The notes under the pieces are model-generated. The model made no database searches. It saw only the letters and a list, made by a program, of their open reading frames with translations, and had not been told where the DNA came from. Positions 47,961-60,300 of a stretch of 64,000 nucleotides of DNA are shown here, piece after piece. A program made the position numbers and the translations under genes. Each line of letters starts with the position of its first letter. Position 1 is the first letter of the stretch. Source of the stretch: Nageia nagi (lineage: Eukaryota > Pinophyta); the NCBI GenBank assembly GCA_050084985.1, contig JBITNC010000001.1:4402001-4466000 (forward strand), written 5' to 3'.

Positions 47961-49668
47961 TTGAGGTGGAAACCAACCTTGACCAACATTTTATGCAATT
48001 GGTAGTTAAGGTGGATTTGTCAGTCAAAATTCAACCCTGTTAGCAAACAAATAAACATAGTTAATAAAAATTGAAATTTTATTAATTTTATATAATACCT
48101 TGATATTACAAATTTCAAATCACTAGATCTAGTTGCCTTGTGAAAGGGCTTTTCTCAAAATGCATATATAAAATAAACTGTATAGAGTATATGGATGGAA
48201 GGTTGTTGGTGACCCTTATCAGAACTTTGGTGATTGAGGTGAAATACTAACACCAATATCAAGTTGTTAGCAATTATGTGATTACAAATTTTGTGATTAA
48301 TTTGAATCACTCTCTTAGGTTTATCTATTTGTCATCTATGTCTATGATGCCTTTGAATTCTACTACATGTTAACACCTGTGAACCCTACACACATGCTCG
48401 AACAACACATTAAAACATACCTATACTTTTTTGAAATCTTAACATAAGGAAGAAAAGCATATAACAATAATCAAACTAAAATAAACCTCATAGTTCAATC
48501 TTCATTTCAGCAACATAAGTCTACTTCAATTTTTTCTCCCTTGTTTATTGTCTATTTGCCTCATGTATTTATAAATTTTTTTAATGGGCATTTATGGAAT
48601 TTTAGAAGGTTGAAATAGGGGAGTCAAAGTTTATTACTAGCTTGAAATAACCAAAGTGATTTTGTGTCTAGTGATAATGTAGGAGATGATTAACCCTCTC
48701 TATCCATAATTTTGTAGAGAGTATGAAACTTATAGTTCATCTTCTATTTTTTGAGTTTTGATTTTTCCATTGTAGAGTCATCAATGATCATAAGCAGATG
48801 CCAATGACCTTTATTAAATTTCCAATGATTGTATCCTAATCATCAGCATTTTAAGTCTTTTTATTTTTTAATGTATAAGTGGATCATATTTTGGTGTCTA
48901 CATTTTGTCCCTTTTTGAATTATTAACCAAATATGAGATTAATAGTTCAAAAACATAGAATGGGAAGCTTTAAATTATTATTTTATCTAATTGTCTTTGA
49001 GGCTTTTTGCGAATAGAAATTTTGACTCAATTTCTTATGTAAGTCAAAATTTTGATCTATCAAATTATGATAAAATGTGTTTTCATTTAACATTTGATGT
49101 GTTTTGAAAACAATTTTGGATATACTTCAAAAATGACTATTTTTGGCATGACAATGTGTTGAGCTTGTGTGATTGTTGCATAACATTTCTATTATGTTGT
49201 TTTGCATGTCTAAGCACACATGTGCCATGTAAGTATCTCTTTAGTATATGGTTTTTGATGGCATTTTCCTTTGTCCAAACAATAAGTTTTCAAGGTAATC
49301 TTATGTAATAATTATTTATCACATTTTACTATTTTTGATATTTGCAAAATCAATAATATCTTAAGAAGTATTATCAAAATGTTTTACGCATGAAGCTTAA
49401 TTTCTTAGAAAAATATTATCATAACCCCCCCCTTTTTTTTGAATTTCTAAATCACTAGTAGTAGACTTAAAATGTTGGCATTTGTTAATGAATCATGGTG
49501 TCTACAATACAATCACCAATGTTCCAAATCATAGGATTATAAAAAGAAAAATGTTTAAATTTTATTATTACTTTCTATCTTATTTTGTCATTTTCTTATC
49601 TACTAGGTGTCATTTATTTTTCATACTTTTTAATATGTTGTTAGCTATCAGTATTTTATGAGACTATC
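47961..49668. other. AT-rich stretch without recognised gene
   Basis: Expected to hold the 5' LTR and leader of element 2 and the 3' LTR of element 3, but I could not pair either with a second copy by eye. A C8/T8 run lies at about 49,427-49,440. No coding signal. Confidence 0.45.
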
Positions 49669-52070
49669 ATGCCTCCACATCATCACTTTTTGGCCATTCC
49701 TGACTTATCTAGGAAGAGGTAGGTTTTAAACTAACCTTATTTTTTTAGTTTTGCTTATATATGATATTTTAACCATTTTGTTTTAATTTTTTAGTTATAA
49801 AATACAATAATTATGTACTTAAAAAGTTTCCATCAGATTAGAATGTAGTTTAGACTTTTCTTTCTATTTGTTTTAACAAATTTTCAAACCCTCGATCATG
49901 GTCACCAACTAGAGCTAAGGGTTTAGGGTCACAAGCATTTATATGTTGGACACTGATGATTCTATAACACCAACATTTGAACATCATTGTCTCATGTTAA
50001 ATCACCCATTTTTTTAAAGTTAAGTTTTATGAATTTACAGGTTCAAGATATTTTTGAGCCTTGTGGTAGATACCCTTCTATCATTTAGGTGGGTAGGGAG
50101 TTTTTAGGTCCTACTAATCACACACTTTTTAGGATGGTCAGATTTGGCATGGCCCCATATATGGGTCACATTCATTAGGAGTATCCTTTATTGGTAGCTT
50201 TGTTAGATAGATGGGATGGTCATACTTCAATCTTTCATCTCCTAAATGTGGAGATGATGATCACTATAGAGGATATTCATGAATTATATAGACTACCTAT
50301 CCATGTTTAGAGGATACAGCATATGGTGGATAGAGTTGGAGCTTTGCCAATGATTTCATATTTTTATGGAGCTAATAGAGTTGATACTATTATTTTTGAG
50401 ATTATTTTTGGAGGGATTTGATATTACCAGTATTGGATGGAGGATCAGATGGAAGCTATAGTTTTTCATATTTGATGGGATTAGTTTAGTGTTATGTTCT
50501 CCCAGATACTGGTGGTGGGAGATTTCCATGGTCACTTTTATTGATTATAACAGATATGATATAGCATGAGATAGTGTATGCTTGGGTGTCTACACTATTA
50601 GATCATATTTATAGAGAGCTATTATTGTATTCTTAGGGGCATCATACCTCCTTATTAGTTACTATCACTTTGCAAGAATGGGCTTATGAGCATATTGCTA
50701 TAGCTCACCCTTCAATCCTACCTATGGCTGGTTTTGGTAGCCATTTAGAGTATGAGGCAAGCATCATTTAGTGGTATGATTATTTTTATATTCATCCATT
50801 AGATGTAATTATGCAAGATGTGGCCTATTACTACCACATCGTAGATCAGTTAGTTCCAAATTAGGTGAGTTTTATACCTTATTATTTATATCTAGTTTAG
50901 GTTGAGCTTGCAGGGGAGATTACTGGTATTTGGTAGTCACATGTATTGAGTGGTAGATAGATAAATTTTCTTAAGTTTTTTTAGTTTGGGAGAGTACACC
51001 ATCAGTTTGGTTTGGTTTAGGACATTCCATCACCACCAATGCTATATCAACATGAGGGTACCAACCCAATGGACGGTGTTCAATTTTGTGTATGCAGAGC
51101 CAAATCCTTCTTAGGAGGCATTAACTAAGGATGATACTAGGGTAGATGATATTGGCATTACTAAGGAATTTAGATCTTGGTGACATGTTGAGTTAGAGGG
51201 TGGTGATGATGATGGAGAGGGTAGATCCATTCATCAATATGTTAATGATGTTGAGGAGGTGGGCATAGCTAAAAGTGAGATAGTAGTAGGTGAGGGAGAG
51301 GAGAGTATGATAGATGCTACTAAGGATTTTATTCTAAAGGAGAGAGTAGTGATTCTAGTTTAGGAGGGAGTTACCCTAGGCAGAGCTGATGATGATAGAG
51401 GTGATATCTTGATGACTTGAATTCCTAGTATTGATACTTTACTAGGTGATATTTATGATCTCAAATATTAGTTGGCATAGGCCAACTCATGTATGTATCA
51501 ATATAGAGCTAAGAGGGATTCAGTATCATCAAGAGAGGGATGAGGCATTTACATCATTACAAGGAGCTTAGGCTCATCAAATGGGAGTAACACCTACTAT
51601 TGAGGGTATAGAGAGTAGAACTTTAGCATTTGGTCATGGCATTTATCAGTAGAGAGATTATTATAATGCTATTATTTATACTTGGTTGATAGGTGTATCA
51701 ACATTTTGTCCTAGAGTGTAACATCTCATACCTCCATTGAGTTATATGCCTATTGACTTGTCTACTTATCAGGCTAACAATAGTGCTCAAGGGATGGTAG
51801 GTTCTCTAAGTAGGAAAGTGAGATCAAGAGCCTCTCCTAGTAGGGGTAATAGACCTTGGCCATTCTCCTAGGGCATTATGAGATCATCAGAGTTACAAGG
51901 GGCTACATGACCAACCAATCCTATAAGGTCTATTGGTACTATTCCTCCTATTCACAACACTAGAGAGATGAGTAGATAGGGGAGAGATCATGATAGTTCT
52001 TAAGGTCAAGGTAGTGGTTGGAGTAATCCTTGAGGAGGATCTAGTGGTTGGGGTAGTCTATGTAGATACC
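49669..52070 (+). pseudogene. Plant mobile domain (PMD) gene, copy 2
   Basis: Close relative of copy 1. A short first exon is likely: ATG at 49,669, MPPHHHFLAIPDLSRK, then a GTAGGT donor at 49,719. After an intron-like AT-rich gap, the main block begins near 50,040 and reads FGMAPYMGHIH, EYPLLVALLDRWDGHTSIFH, VEMMITIEDIHELYRLPIH, then further PMD frames (EWAYEHI-like, and QDIPSPPMLYQHEGTNPM at 51,020-51,070). The C-terminal part (51,100-52,070) is Glu/Asp/Gly-rich, then Ser/Arg-rich. Stops (mostly TAG and TGA) break every frame. It is antisense to the Tat-type pol of element 3. Confidence 0.8.
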
Positions 52071-53445
52071 CATATTGTATTTTTATCATGATGATGAGAC
52101 TATATACTTTATGAGATCATGTATTTTCATATGTTTATAATTTTTATGAGATGATGTAATTTGAGATGTTATGATTTGATATGTTATATGATTGAGTAGT
52201 TGAGGATATTTGGGATGATATCATGTTTATTTTTATATTAGAAAATAGGTATATGATGATATATTTTCTTATGATTATATATTCAAGTTTATGATGGTTT
52301 CATATATTGAATGATGTTCAAATGTTTTGATGCTATTATCATAAAGGTTATATAAAATACTAGATAATGAAATTTTTGTAAATAAAATTTTATAGGACAT
52401 ATTTTAAGTATAATAGTATGGAATCATATGCATCATTTTCTATTTCTTGTCTATGTATGTGTATAAATAAAGATATGATAAGAAATGTTATACAAATATA
52501 TAAGATAACTAGAATAACAAGATCACTTATCAATTTAAATAATAATAAAGATAGTTTTATATTGGGATATATGGATAATATTGATAACATAACATGATTA
52601 AAGAAAAAATCAATTAACTATCTTTATCAATATTTCTTTTACCTTCATTTATGCAATTAGAAATGACCTCGTGTGTGCATGGTGATATTCATTTACTTCT
52701 CTAGATAGCCATAAATTAAATGTTTTTAAAACCATAGTTTAAAGTTAATTATCCTTATGTGCATACAATGGTCCAAATTTTTTTGGACATGTTGCCTCTT
52801 CATTAGGTATGCCCCATTGCTAGATAAGCATCCATAGCCTCGATGAGGATTAACCCCTAGATCCCACTACAACCTTGCTCTATTGCCAATTAGGCATCTA
52901 TAGCCCTGATAGAGGATACTTCAATAACCCAAGCATATATTTTAAATGTATTTTTCTTCTCTTTTTGTTTTTTATTCTCTCTTTTTTTTTTGCCTTGGGT
53001 TTGGGATGAAGCAAAATAATGGAAGAATATTTTCTTTAAAACTATACTTCAAAACATTCAATGTCTTTTTGTTTTGAGATTTTAAATGTGAGAGTAGTGT
53101 TTGAGTTCATGATATTCCAAAGATATCAAACATGTTTGTCTATAATCTTAAATTGACTAAAATTTAGATATCATATGTCATAATAGAATCTAGAATGATG
53201 ATCACTTTAAACAATATTATGTTAATCATACATATGTGATGTAATATGTATACAAATGGTATATATGAATGTGGAAATATATAAATATAAATTGATAAGT
53301 GATCTAAATCATTATAGTCTTTATTAAATAAGGATAACATTCCCTAATTTAATAGTGGGATGTATATATATATGGAAATGCACCCTATAGCCAAGACACT
53401 TTAGAATTTTTATTTCTGAGTATAAATAATGCATATGTACATACA

Positions 53446-53524
<79 letters not shown>

Positions 53525-53940
53525 TTTTTTTTATATTTTTTGATTGATATTTTTTTTAGAATCACTAAGTCCTTCAAATATTATGGGATGATCTTTTAAC
53601 AATGGTCCAACCCCTTTGTTTCAAAACATATTAATATGGAGGATTCAATCAAAGATTATATGGCCCTATTCCAAGAATGGATGGTTGATGTTTTGGTGGA
53701 TAAATGATTAATGGAGGTGACAACACTTGAAATACTTTTGGTTTTGATTTAAAAATTTGGATAACTCTTTGTTTTATGGATGACTGTAAAGATTATTCAT
53801 CAATATTAAAGAATTGAGTAGGTGATGGTGTACTTGATCATGCATAATAATGGAAACATGGAAATAATGATGAACATGGTTGTACATTCTTGATGATTAA
53901 ATCCATGTAATCCTTTTCAATATGTGTAGGATAAACTTTA
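52071..53940 (+). mobile_element. Spacer of PMD copy 2, shared with 6.1-8.1 kb
   Basis: Block 52,790-53,040 and block 53,560-53,900 match the spacer after PMD copy 1 in the same order. A plus-strand frame at 53,638-53,720 (GWIQSKII-like; EEWMVDVLVDKW) is shared in part with 7,860-7,930, but no family is recognised. The minus frame at 52,390-52,590 is Leu/Ile-rich and probably fortuitous. Confidence 0.55.
53449..53521. repeat. (TA)n microsatellite
   Basis: About 73 bp of uninterrupted TA followed by T-rich DNA, at the position equivalent to 6,806-6,830. Confidence 0.98.
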
Positions 53941-53949
53941 TGCTTTATT

Positions 53950-55088
53950 TTATTTCATAAATTAAGTAGTTGAAATGTCCTTTTAAATCTTAATTTTGCA
54001 TTTATAGCACTATTGATGCAACATGTTTTACTAAAAAGTGAAGTGTAATCACATATAATATCATGATTGGGGACTGTAGAAGTATTGTAATAAATTACTG
54101 AGTCATTGACAACATCAATGAGTGATATGATTTGTCCCCAATACCTTACATTCACATGATCAGCATAATTAAAGGAAATTTTAAGTCTTTGATAAGGCCA
54201 ATATATATGAAATAAATGAATTAAACTCATTTCTGATTCTTATTCCATCCACATTTGTTTAGCATCTATTTCAATAGTTACTCTATCCCCATTATGTTTT
54301 AATCCCCAAGATTTAGAGTTTCAATCATTGTAATAAGACATGGCTATTTTCTCTTGTATTTACATAGGTAATGAAAACACTTGAGACATAAATTTACATG
54401 GATTTCTTTGTAGCATTTTTACATATTTATCATCATGATATCTTTCAAATAAATGTGAATTGGATTTATCAATTTGAAATTATGGAAGATGATTTTGTAA
54501 GATTTTCAAAGGAAATTATCGTGTTAAACTTTTGCATGGAGGTGATGAACAAAATCTTGACTTCATATGAGAAAAGCGATAATTAATTTTTTGAATTAGC
54601 TTTTTAGATCATCTTGGAGTTGGGAAAATGAAGTGGTGAAATCATAGATAATTTTATGATGATTAAGATCTCTTGTAATTTGACTTACCCAATTAAAAAG
54701 AGGATATAAATATTGTAGAGTGTGATACGCTATGTTCAAAACCCAATTATTGAAAGTGCAATCAAGGATCAATCATGGTGAGGACATAGGCCAACGAAAA
54801 CATATTAGATTTATCTTTTCAACTTGATAATGATAATGCATAAAATCAACAAAATACATGGATTTTTCAATGTAAATATTGATATCATCTCCTTTATTGT
54901 CTATTTTCCATCCATCATATGGATTAGGTTGATTTTTTAATACTATTTTTTGTATATCAATAGGTAAAGGCAAGAAATTTCTCATTTCAAAAGTAATATT
55001 TTACATTACATGGGTGATAGCTTTATCTCCTACATATCGATATTTTGCATACCAAGGTAGCCGTTGAAGTCCTCTTCTATTTTCCATT
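53950..55088 (-). pseudogene. Extra sense frame downstream of Tat pol, element 3
   Basis: On the minus strand, starting ATG at 55,088 (MENRRGLQRLPWYAKYRYVG, then DKAITHVM), a protein-like sequence continues with few stops: FLPLPIDIQKIVLKNQPNPY, DGWKIDNKGDDINIYIEKSM, LDCTFNNWVLNIAYHTLQYL, YPLFNWVSQITRDLNHHK, later LIHLFHIYWPYQRLKISFNY and HVNVRYWGQIISLI. It is on the same strand as pol, between the integrase end (55,268) and the antisense PMD gene. I recognise no known domain; tryptophan and tyrosine are frequent and I see no long hydrophobic segment. Extra sense ORFs downstream of pol are known in some plant Ty3/gypsy elements. It is broken by about ten stops or shifts. Confidence 0.5.
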
Positions 55089-55128
55089 ACATAGATAGTC
55101 TTTGATCATTTAAAAACCATATACTAAT

Positions 55129-55133
<5 letters not shown>

Positions 55134-55196
<63 letters not shown>
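55134..55196. repeat. (TA)n microsatellite
   Basis: About 63 bp of TA between the extra sense frame and the end of pol. Confidence 0.98.
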
Positions 55197-55198
<2 letters not shown>

Positions 55199-55267
55199 AT
55201 TTCATCATCATTTTTTTAACATACAAAATATGTATATACACTATTTACAAAAAGCAAAATATTTTTT

Positions 55268-56470
55268 CTAACTATAGAATGGTCGAAAGATGCATGATGT
55301 TTATGGGTTCACACTCTTCATTTCCTTCCATATCAACCAAATGATATACCCCAAAACCATATTTTTTCTTGATTATGTAAGGTCCCAACCAATTTGAAGC
55401 AAATTTATCACATAATTGGCATTCCATACAAGATGTTTGTTAGTTTTATTTTAAAACTAAATCCCTTATATTAAATTCATGTATCTTAACTTTCTTATCA
55501 AATCATCATTTGATACATTCTTGGTATACATGCATATGTTCTAATGCATGGACTCATTTTTCATCTAAAAGCAATAATTGATCTAATCTTGCTTGCCTTG
55601 CTACTTCATCAATTATATATAGTCTTGTAAAGCAATTTGTAAAGAAGGAATTTCTATCTCCAATGGGAATACTACTTTTGAACCATAAATAAGGGAAAAT
55701 AGGGTTTCCCTAGTTGGTTTTCTAATGCTTATATGATATGACCATAAAGCATGTGGAATTTGAAGATGCCAATCTTTATGAGAATCATTAACAATTTTAA
55801 CTAGAATACTTCAAATGATTTTATTTGTAGCCTCAACTTGACCATTACCTTGAGGATAATATGGTGTTGAAAAGCTAATTCATATGTGATAAGATTTACA
55901 TAATGCTAATACTTCTTTATTTTTAAAATTTTTTCCATTATCAGTAATGATTTGAGTAGGAATGCCAAATCAATAGATAAGATGATGTAATATGAATTCA
56001 GCTATTTTAAGACCTTTTATTGAAATCATGGGTATAGCTTTAACCATTTTGTAAAATATTCAATAGCTATTATAATAAATTTATGACCTCCTATTGATGT
56101 AAGGAACATTTTTCCTATGAGATCTAAATCCCATCGTGAAAATGGTCATAAAGATTGCATTGGTTGTAGCACTAGTGAAGGTTGAATAAAAAGGTGAGCA
56201 TGTTGTTGACACTTAATCATTTTTTAATGTAATTGATACAATCACATTCCATTATAGGCCAATAATATCCCATGCACATTAGACATTTTGTAATAGCAAG
56301 TCTACTAAAATGTCCTCTGCATATTCCATCATGTGCAAACAAAATTATAATTTCTAAATAGCCCATTCTAAACAACGTAGTAATATACCATCAAATCCTA
56401 TTTGATATAGTATATCACCTAACAGGCAATAATAATATGCTCATAATTTAAAATCTTTCATACTAATTTT
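55268..56470 (-). pseudogene. Tat-type integrase, element 3
   Basis: Minus-strand order: FAHDGICRGHFSRLAITKCL, MGYYWPIMECDCINYIK (H2C2 region), core segments near 55,930-56,110 (KFIIIAIEYFTKW; FGIPTQII-like), the LW.Y-TS region near 55,680-55,760, and the C-terminal LGPYIIKKKYGFGVYHL, VDMEGNEECEPINIMHLS before a TAG at about 55,268. It aligns block by block with element 2 (41,331-42,400). No chromodomain. Confidence 0.8.
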
Positions 56471-56649
56471 GTTAAATCTTAAGGTAAAACTCCATTTCTT
56501 AAAATTTAAATTAATTGGTCATACCATAGATGTTTTCCTTCTATTACGATGTCCAAAACATCATATGTTTTATCATCTATTTCTAAACAAAACTCTATTA
56601 TTTGTACTATTTCAATATCAATGTTTTAATGGTGAGGATTTTGAGGTAT

Positions 56650-57045
56650 TAATGATCTAATTGCTGCCATAGTATCAGTGAATCTATTATTTGATTTGGG
56701 AGTTGCTTGAATTTCATATTTTATCAATAAAGATAATAAGTTTTCAACTATTTGTTTATATTTTTGAAGTAAAGGTTCTTTAAATTGAAAAATTCCTTTA
56801 ATTTAATTTACAATTAACAACAAATCTCCAATGAATTTTACTTTTCATAGTTTTAATTTTAGAACGATCTTAATAGCTAATATTAAAGTCTCATATTCAG
56901 CATTATTATTTGTATAAGGAAAATCTAATTTGAATGGATATAAAATTGGTATTCCTTGAGGAGTGACAAATATAATGCCTACTCCACCTCCCTTTTCACA
57001 CTTAGATCCATCAAAATGTATTTTCATATCCCATTCTTCTTCCAA
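56650..57045 (-). pseudogene. Second (archaeal-type) RNase H, element 3
   Basis: Open frame from 57,045: DMKIHFDGSKCEKGGGVGII, FVTPQGIPILYPFKLDFPYT, NNNAEYETLILAIKIVLKL. FDGS and AEYE carry two of the catalytic acids. This extra aRNH between the pol RNase H and the integrase is diagnostic of the Tat lineage. The Asp of the DSQL motif lies beyond a frame break. Confidence 0.88.
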
Positions 57046-57059
57046 TTCTTTAGTAAGTC

Positions 57060-57540
57060 AACATTGTCTAATTGAAATATGTGTTCATTGGGCAATTCTC
57101 TAATAAGGGGATTATCATCTTGTAAAGGTGCTTTTGTAAATAATCAACTATAACTTGATCTTTGATGGATTTTTGATTGATGAATTGTAAATCAAATTTA
57201 GTTAAATACATTATCCATTTTAATGTTCTTGTATTTTGGTAAGTTTTATTCATCATATATTTAAGGGGATCAACTTTTGCAATAACATAAGTAGTATGGT
57301 TTAACATGTAATGCCTAAGTCTTTTTTTTGCAAAAATGATGGCTAAACATAGTTTTTCCATATATACATACTTAATTTCATAATCCACTAGTGTTTGACT
57401 AAGGTAATATATTGGCTTGCTCTTTGTTGTGTTCATTCTTTTGAGCAAGCATAATATTTAATGCATTTTTTATTGCTGATGAATAGAGCAAAAATGGTTC
57501 ATTGGCTTGTGGAGGACTTAATACTAGTGGTGTTAATAAA
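57060..57540 (-). pseudogene. Pol RNase H, element 3
   Basis: A 126-codon open frame reads KPIYYLSQTLVDYEIKYVYM, EKLCLAIIFAKKRLRHYML, DPLKYMMNKTYQNTRTLKW, FDLQFINQKSIKDQVIVDYL. This is the IYY.S......E..Y...EK..LA...A..KLR.Y to K..KGQ..ADFLA pattern of Tat pol RNase H, which has typically lost catalytic residues to the second RNase H. One of the longest open frames in the window. Confidence 0.85.
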
Positions 57541-58400
57541 TATTGTTTAATTTCATCCAAAGCTTCTTATTTTTGTTTTCCCCAATGAAAAATGTTCCCT
57601 TTTTTAACAATTTAGTAAAAGGTCTACATTTATCTGATAATTGTGAAATAAAATGTCTAATTGCTTGTAATTTTCTTTGCAAACTTTGCAATTGTTTAAT
57701 ATTGGAAGGAGGAGGCATGTTTATTATTGCTTTAATTTTATTAGGATCTATTTCAATTCCTCATCAATATATAATGAATCCTAATAGTTTTTCTAAATTT
57801 ACTCCAAAAACACATTTCTTTAGGTTAAGATGAATATTAAATTCTAACAATCTATTACATATTTTTATCAATATCTCAAGATGTTGTTCTCTTATTTTAG
57901 ACTTAGCCAATAAGTCATCAACATAATATTCTATGATATCATGCATATAATCATGAAAGATGTATGTCATTGCTCTTTGATATGTTGCCCTAGCATTTTT
58001 AAGACCAAAGGGCATTACTTTATAACAAAAGGTTTCCCATGGTGTTATAAATGCAGTTTTATGTTGGTCTTCAAGAGTAACTTTTATTTGATTATAACCA
58101 AAAAATCCATCCATAAGTGAAAGTATTTCATGTCCTACCACGGCATCCATTAAGTTATCTATATTGGGAAGGGGAAATCATCTTTAGGACATACTTTATT
58201 TAAATCCCTAAAATCAATATAGATATGAATTTTTCCATTTGGTTTCTTTATAGGAACCATATCTGAAATCCATTCTGAATAATCAATTGGTTGTATAAAT
58301 TTGGCAATCTAACAATTTTTGTAATTCTTCTTTTACCATTAAGGTTATTGTAGGATTTATTTTTTGTAACTTTTGCTTTATAGGTTTAGCATCATTTTTA
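57541..58400 (-). pseudogene. Tat-type reverse transcriptase, element 3
   Basis: Open frame 57,764-58,150: GHEILSLMDGFFGYNQIKVT, AFITPWETFCYKVMPFGLKN, ARATYQRAMTYIFHDYMHD, then EYYVDDLLAKSKIREQH with the catalytic YVDD intact (about 57,920), and LRFN-type HLNLKKCVFGVNLEKLLGFI. The LMD Asp is also kept. The frame next to it (57,533-57,718: PSNIKQLQSLQRKLQAIRHF) is the thumb. A frame break at 58,150 separates the N-terminal fingers (58,160-58,290: PNVDNL-type, FRDLNKVCPKDD-like on shifted frame). Best preserved RT in the window. Confidence 0.9.
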
Positions 58401-58429
58401 ATACCTAGATTGTGAACAACTAGATCGAC

Positions 58430-59420
58430 AACTATACCAAGCATATCTTCATATGTCCATGCAAATATGGCCTATTTTTCTTTCAAATAGATATAAATAA
58501 CTTTTTCTCTTCCTCTATTAAAGAGTTTTTCTAACTGAATAATTTTAGGCTTAGTAGAATCATCACTAATATTAACATCAATAGTTTCTTTAATTACTAT
58601 ATGTGATCCTTCTTCTAATTGATTGGGTACAGGGATCCAAGTTTTATCACTTAAATCATATTCTTCTACTTCTCCAATTTTGCTTTCAATCAAAGCTGAA
58701 TTTACTTTTACTTTGGATTATAGAGATATAGGTTTTATATTTTTGTTGTTGATTTGTTCAATTTGAACCATACTATTGATATATCATTATTAAATAAATA
58801 ATTAGGTATCAACTTATCAAATGTACTATCATCATTTGATTTTAATGGATGATGGAGGTAAAGAGATTCTTTAGATGTGAGATTTTTAGGTTGTAATTCT
58901 ATTATATTTTTATTTGAATTATATTTTATTTTACTCTTATATCCTAATCCCATCTTATCTATAGGCATTTGATAATATATGTCTATTACATGTCATGGGC
59001 CCTTGTTCATATCATCCTAATCTGTGTCCTTTCCAATGACATTTATCAAAATATCATTGGAAAAAAAATCATACATAGAGTGAAAAATAATCCAAAGAAT
59101 TACAAAATGGTTCTTTATTAATTTTTTTAATAGGTTATTCATTAGGTTTATCAATTTTTGCATATACAAATAATGTTTGATTAGGTTTTTCACCTAGTGA
59201 AACAAGTTGTCCTACAACATTTGATTCTTGATAAGGTCGTCCAATCTCTTGAGAAGTGGGAATATTAAATATTAAATCATTAATATTATATTCTTCAATA
59301 CCTAGATTAGACAACTTAGCTATTGTATGAGTAATTTCATTTAATCTATCTTGTGACAATTTGTCTTTATATGAAGCTACCATCTCACTAGTTTTAGATG
59401 AAGAAGCATCATACAACATG
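58430..59420 (-). pseudogene. Protease-RT linker, element 3
   Basis: Three open frames, 58,472-58,693, 58,735-58,968 and 59,135-59,419, carry acidic, low-motif sequence (KIGEVEEYDLSDKTWIPVPN; PIDKMGLGYKSKIKYN; GIEEYNINDLIFNIPTSQEI). PIDKMGLGYK is the G.GY segment known before RT in this lineage. Matches 45,161-45,376 of element 2. Confidence 0.7.
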
Positions 59421-59639
59421 TTTAATGTTTGTGTTTGATTTTACTAGGATTCTTTTTCTTGCAGATTTAAACTAATTGATTCAAAAATAAATTACTTATT
59501 TCTATTCTATCCATTACTTTATTTTTTTTCTCTTATTTTAACATATTTTGTTTATCATTATCTTTTGAAGATTTTGATAAAGATGTCATAAAGAAATGAG
59601 TGGAAGGCAGATTGATCTCATTAGGAAATTCCTACAATG

Positions 59640-60300
59640 TTACAATGTGAATATGGATTATCATCTCCAAGGACACAATATTCTATTCTATTATGTATGT
59701 ATTTTAAACAATTATGATATGTTGAAGGAACACTTTGCATATATTTAATCCAAGGTCTTCCTAAAAGGATATTGTATTATGTAATATTCCCTTTGATGAC
59801 CTATAACATAGTTTGAACTATTTTTGATCCAATTGTAATAGGTATAGATATTGATCCAATTGTTGGACATACAACATCATTAAAGGCTTTTAATTGTAAA
59901 TTTGGCATCTTAATATGTGAAAATGAAATATTTAAGTTTTGGAAAGCAGTTGTTGATATAATATTTATTGCAAATCCTTCATCAATTAAGACTCATTTAA
60001 ACATATTTCCATCAATATTTGCTACAATGTGTAATGGTGGATCAATTCCAGATGAATTTTTCCAATGTTTTATTTCATGATCATAAAATGTACTCATGGG
60101 TTTTTGAATTTTTTTGATGTTACCTACAAGAGTAGAAAAACTTTTAGGATCATTAATATCTAACTCAATTTTTTGTAAAATATGATTCATCACATCTCGA
60201 TGATCTTTTGATTGTTGTAACAAATCAAATAAGGATAATTTAACTTGTGATATTTTTAACTATTGTTGTAATTTTCCTTGGACTAACACTTTATGAGGTT
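59640..60300 (-). pseudogene. Aspartic protease, element 3
   Basis: Frames read DPPLHIVANIDGNMFK, then VLIDEGFAINIISTTAF, then YNILLGRPWIKYMQSVPSTY and H-CLKYIHN. This is the Tat protease from P.H....I.......L.D.GS..N to LGRPWI....VPSTLHQ..KF. The catalytic D-(T/S/N)-G reads D-E-G, so the motif has drifted. It lies between gag and the linker and would cut the polyprotein. Confidence 0.85.

Noticed and set aside
57543-57833. 96-codon plus-strand frame in element 3
   Set aside because: Shadow of the RT thumb on the opposite strand.
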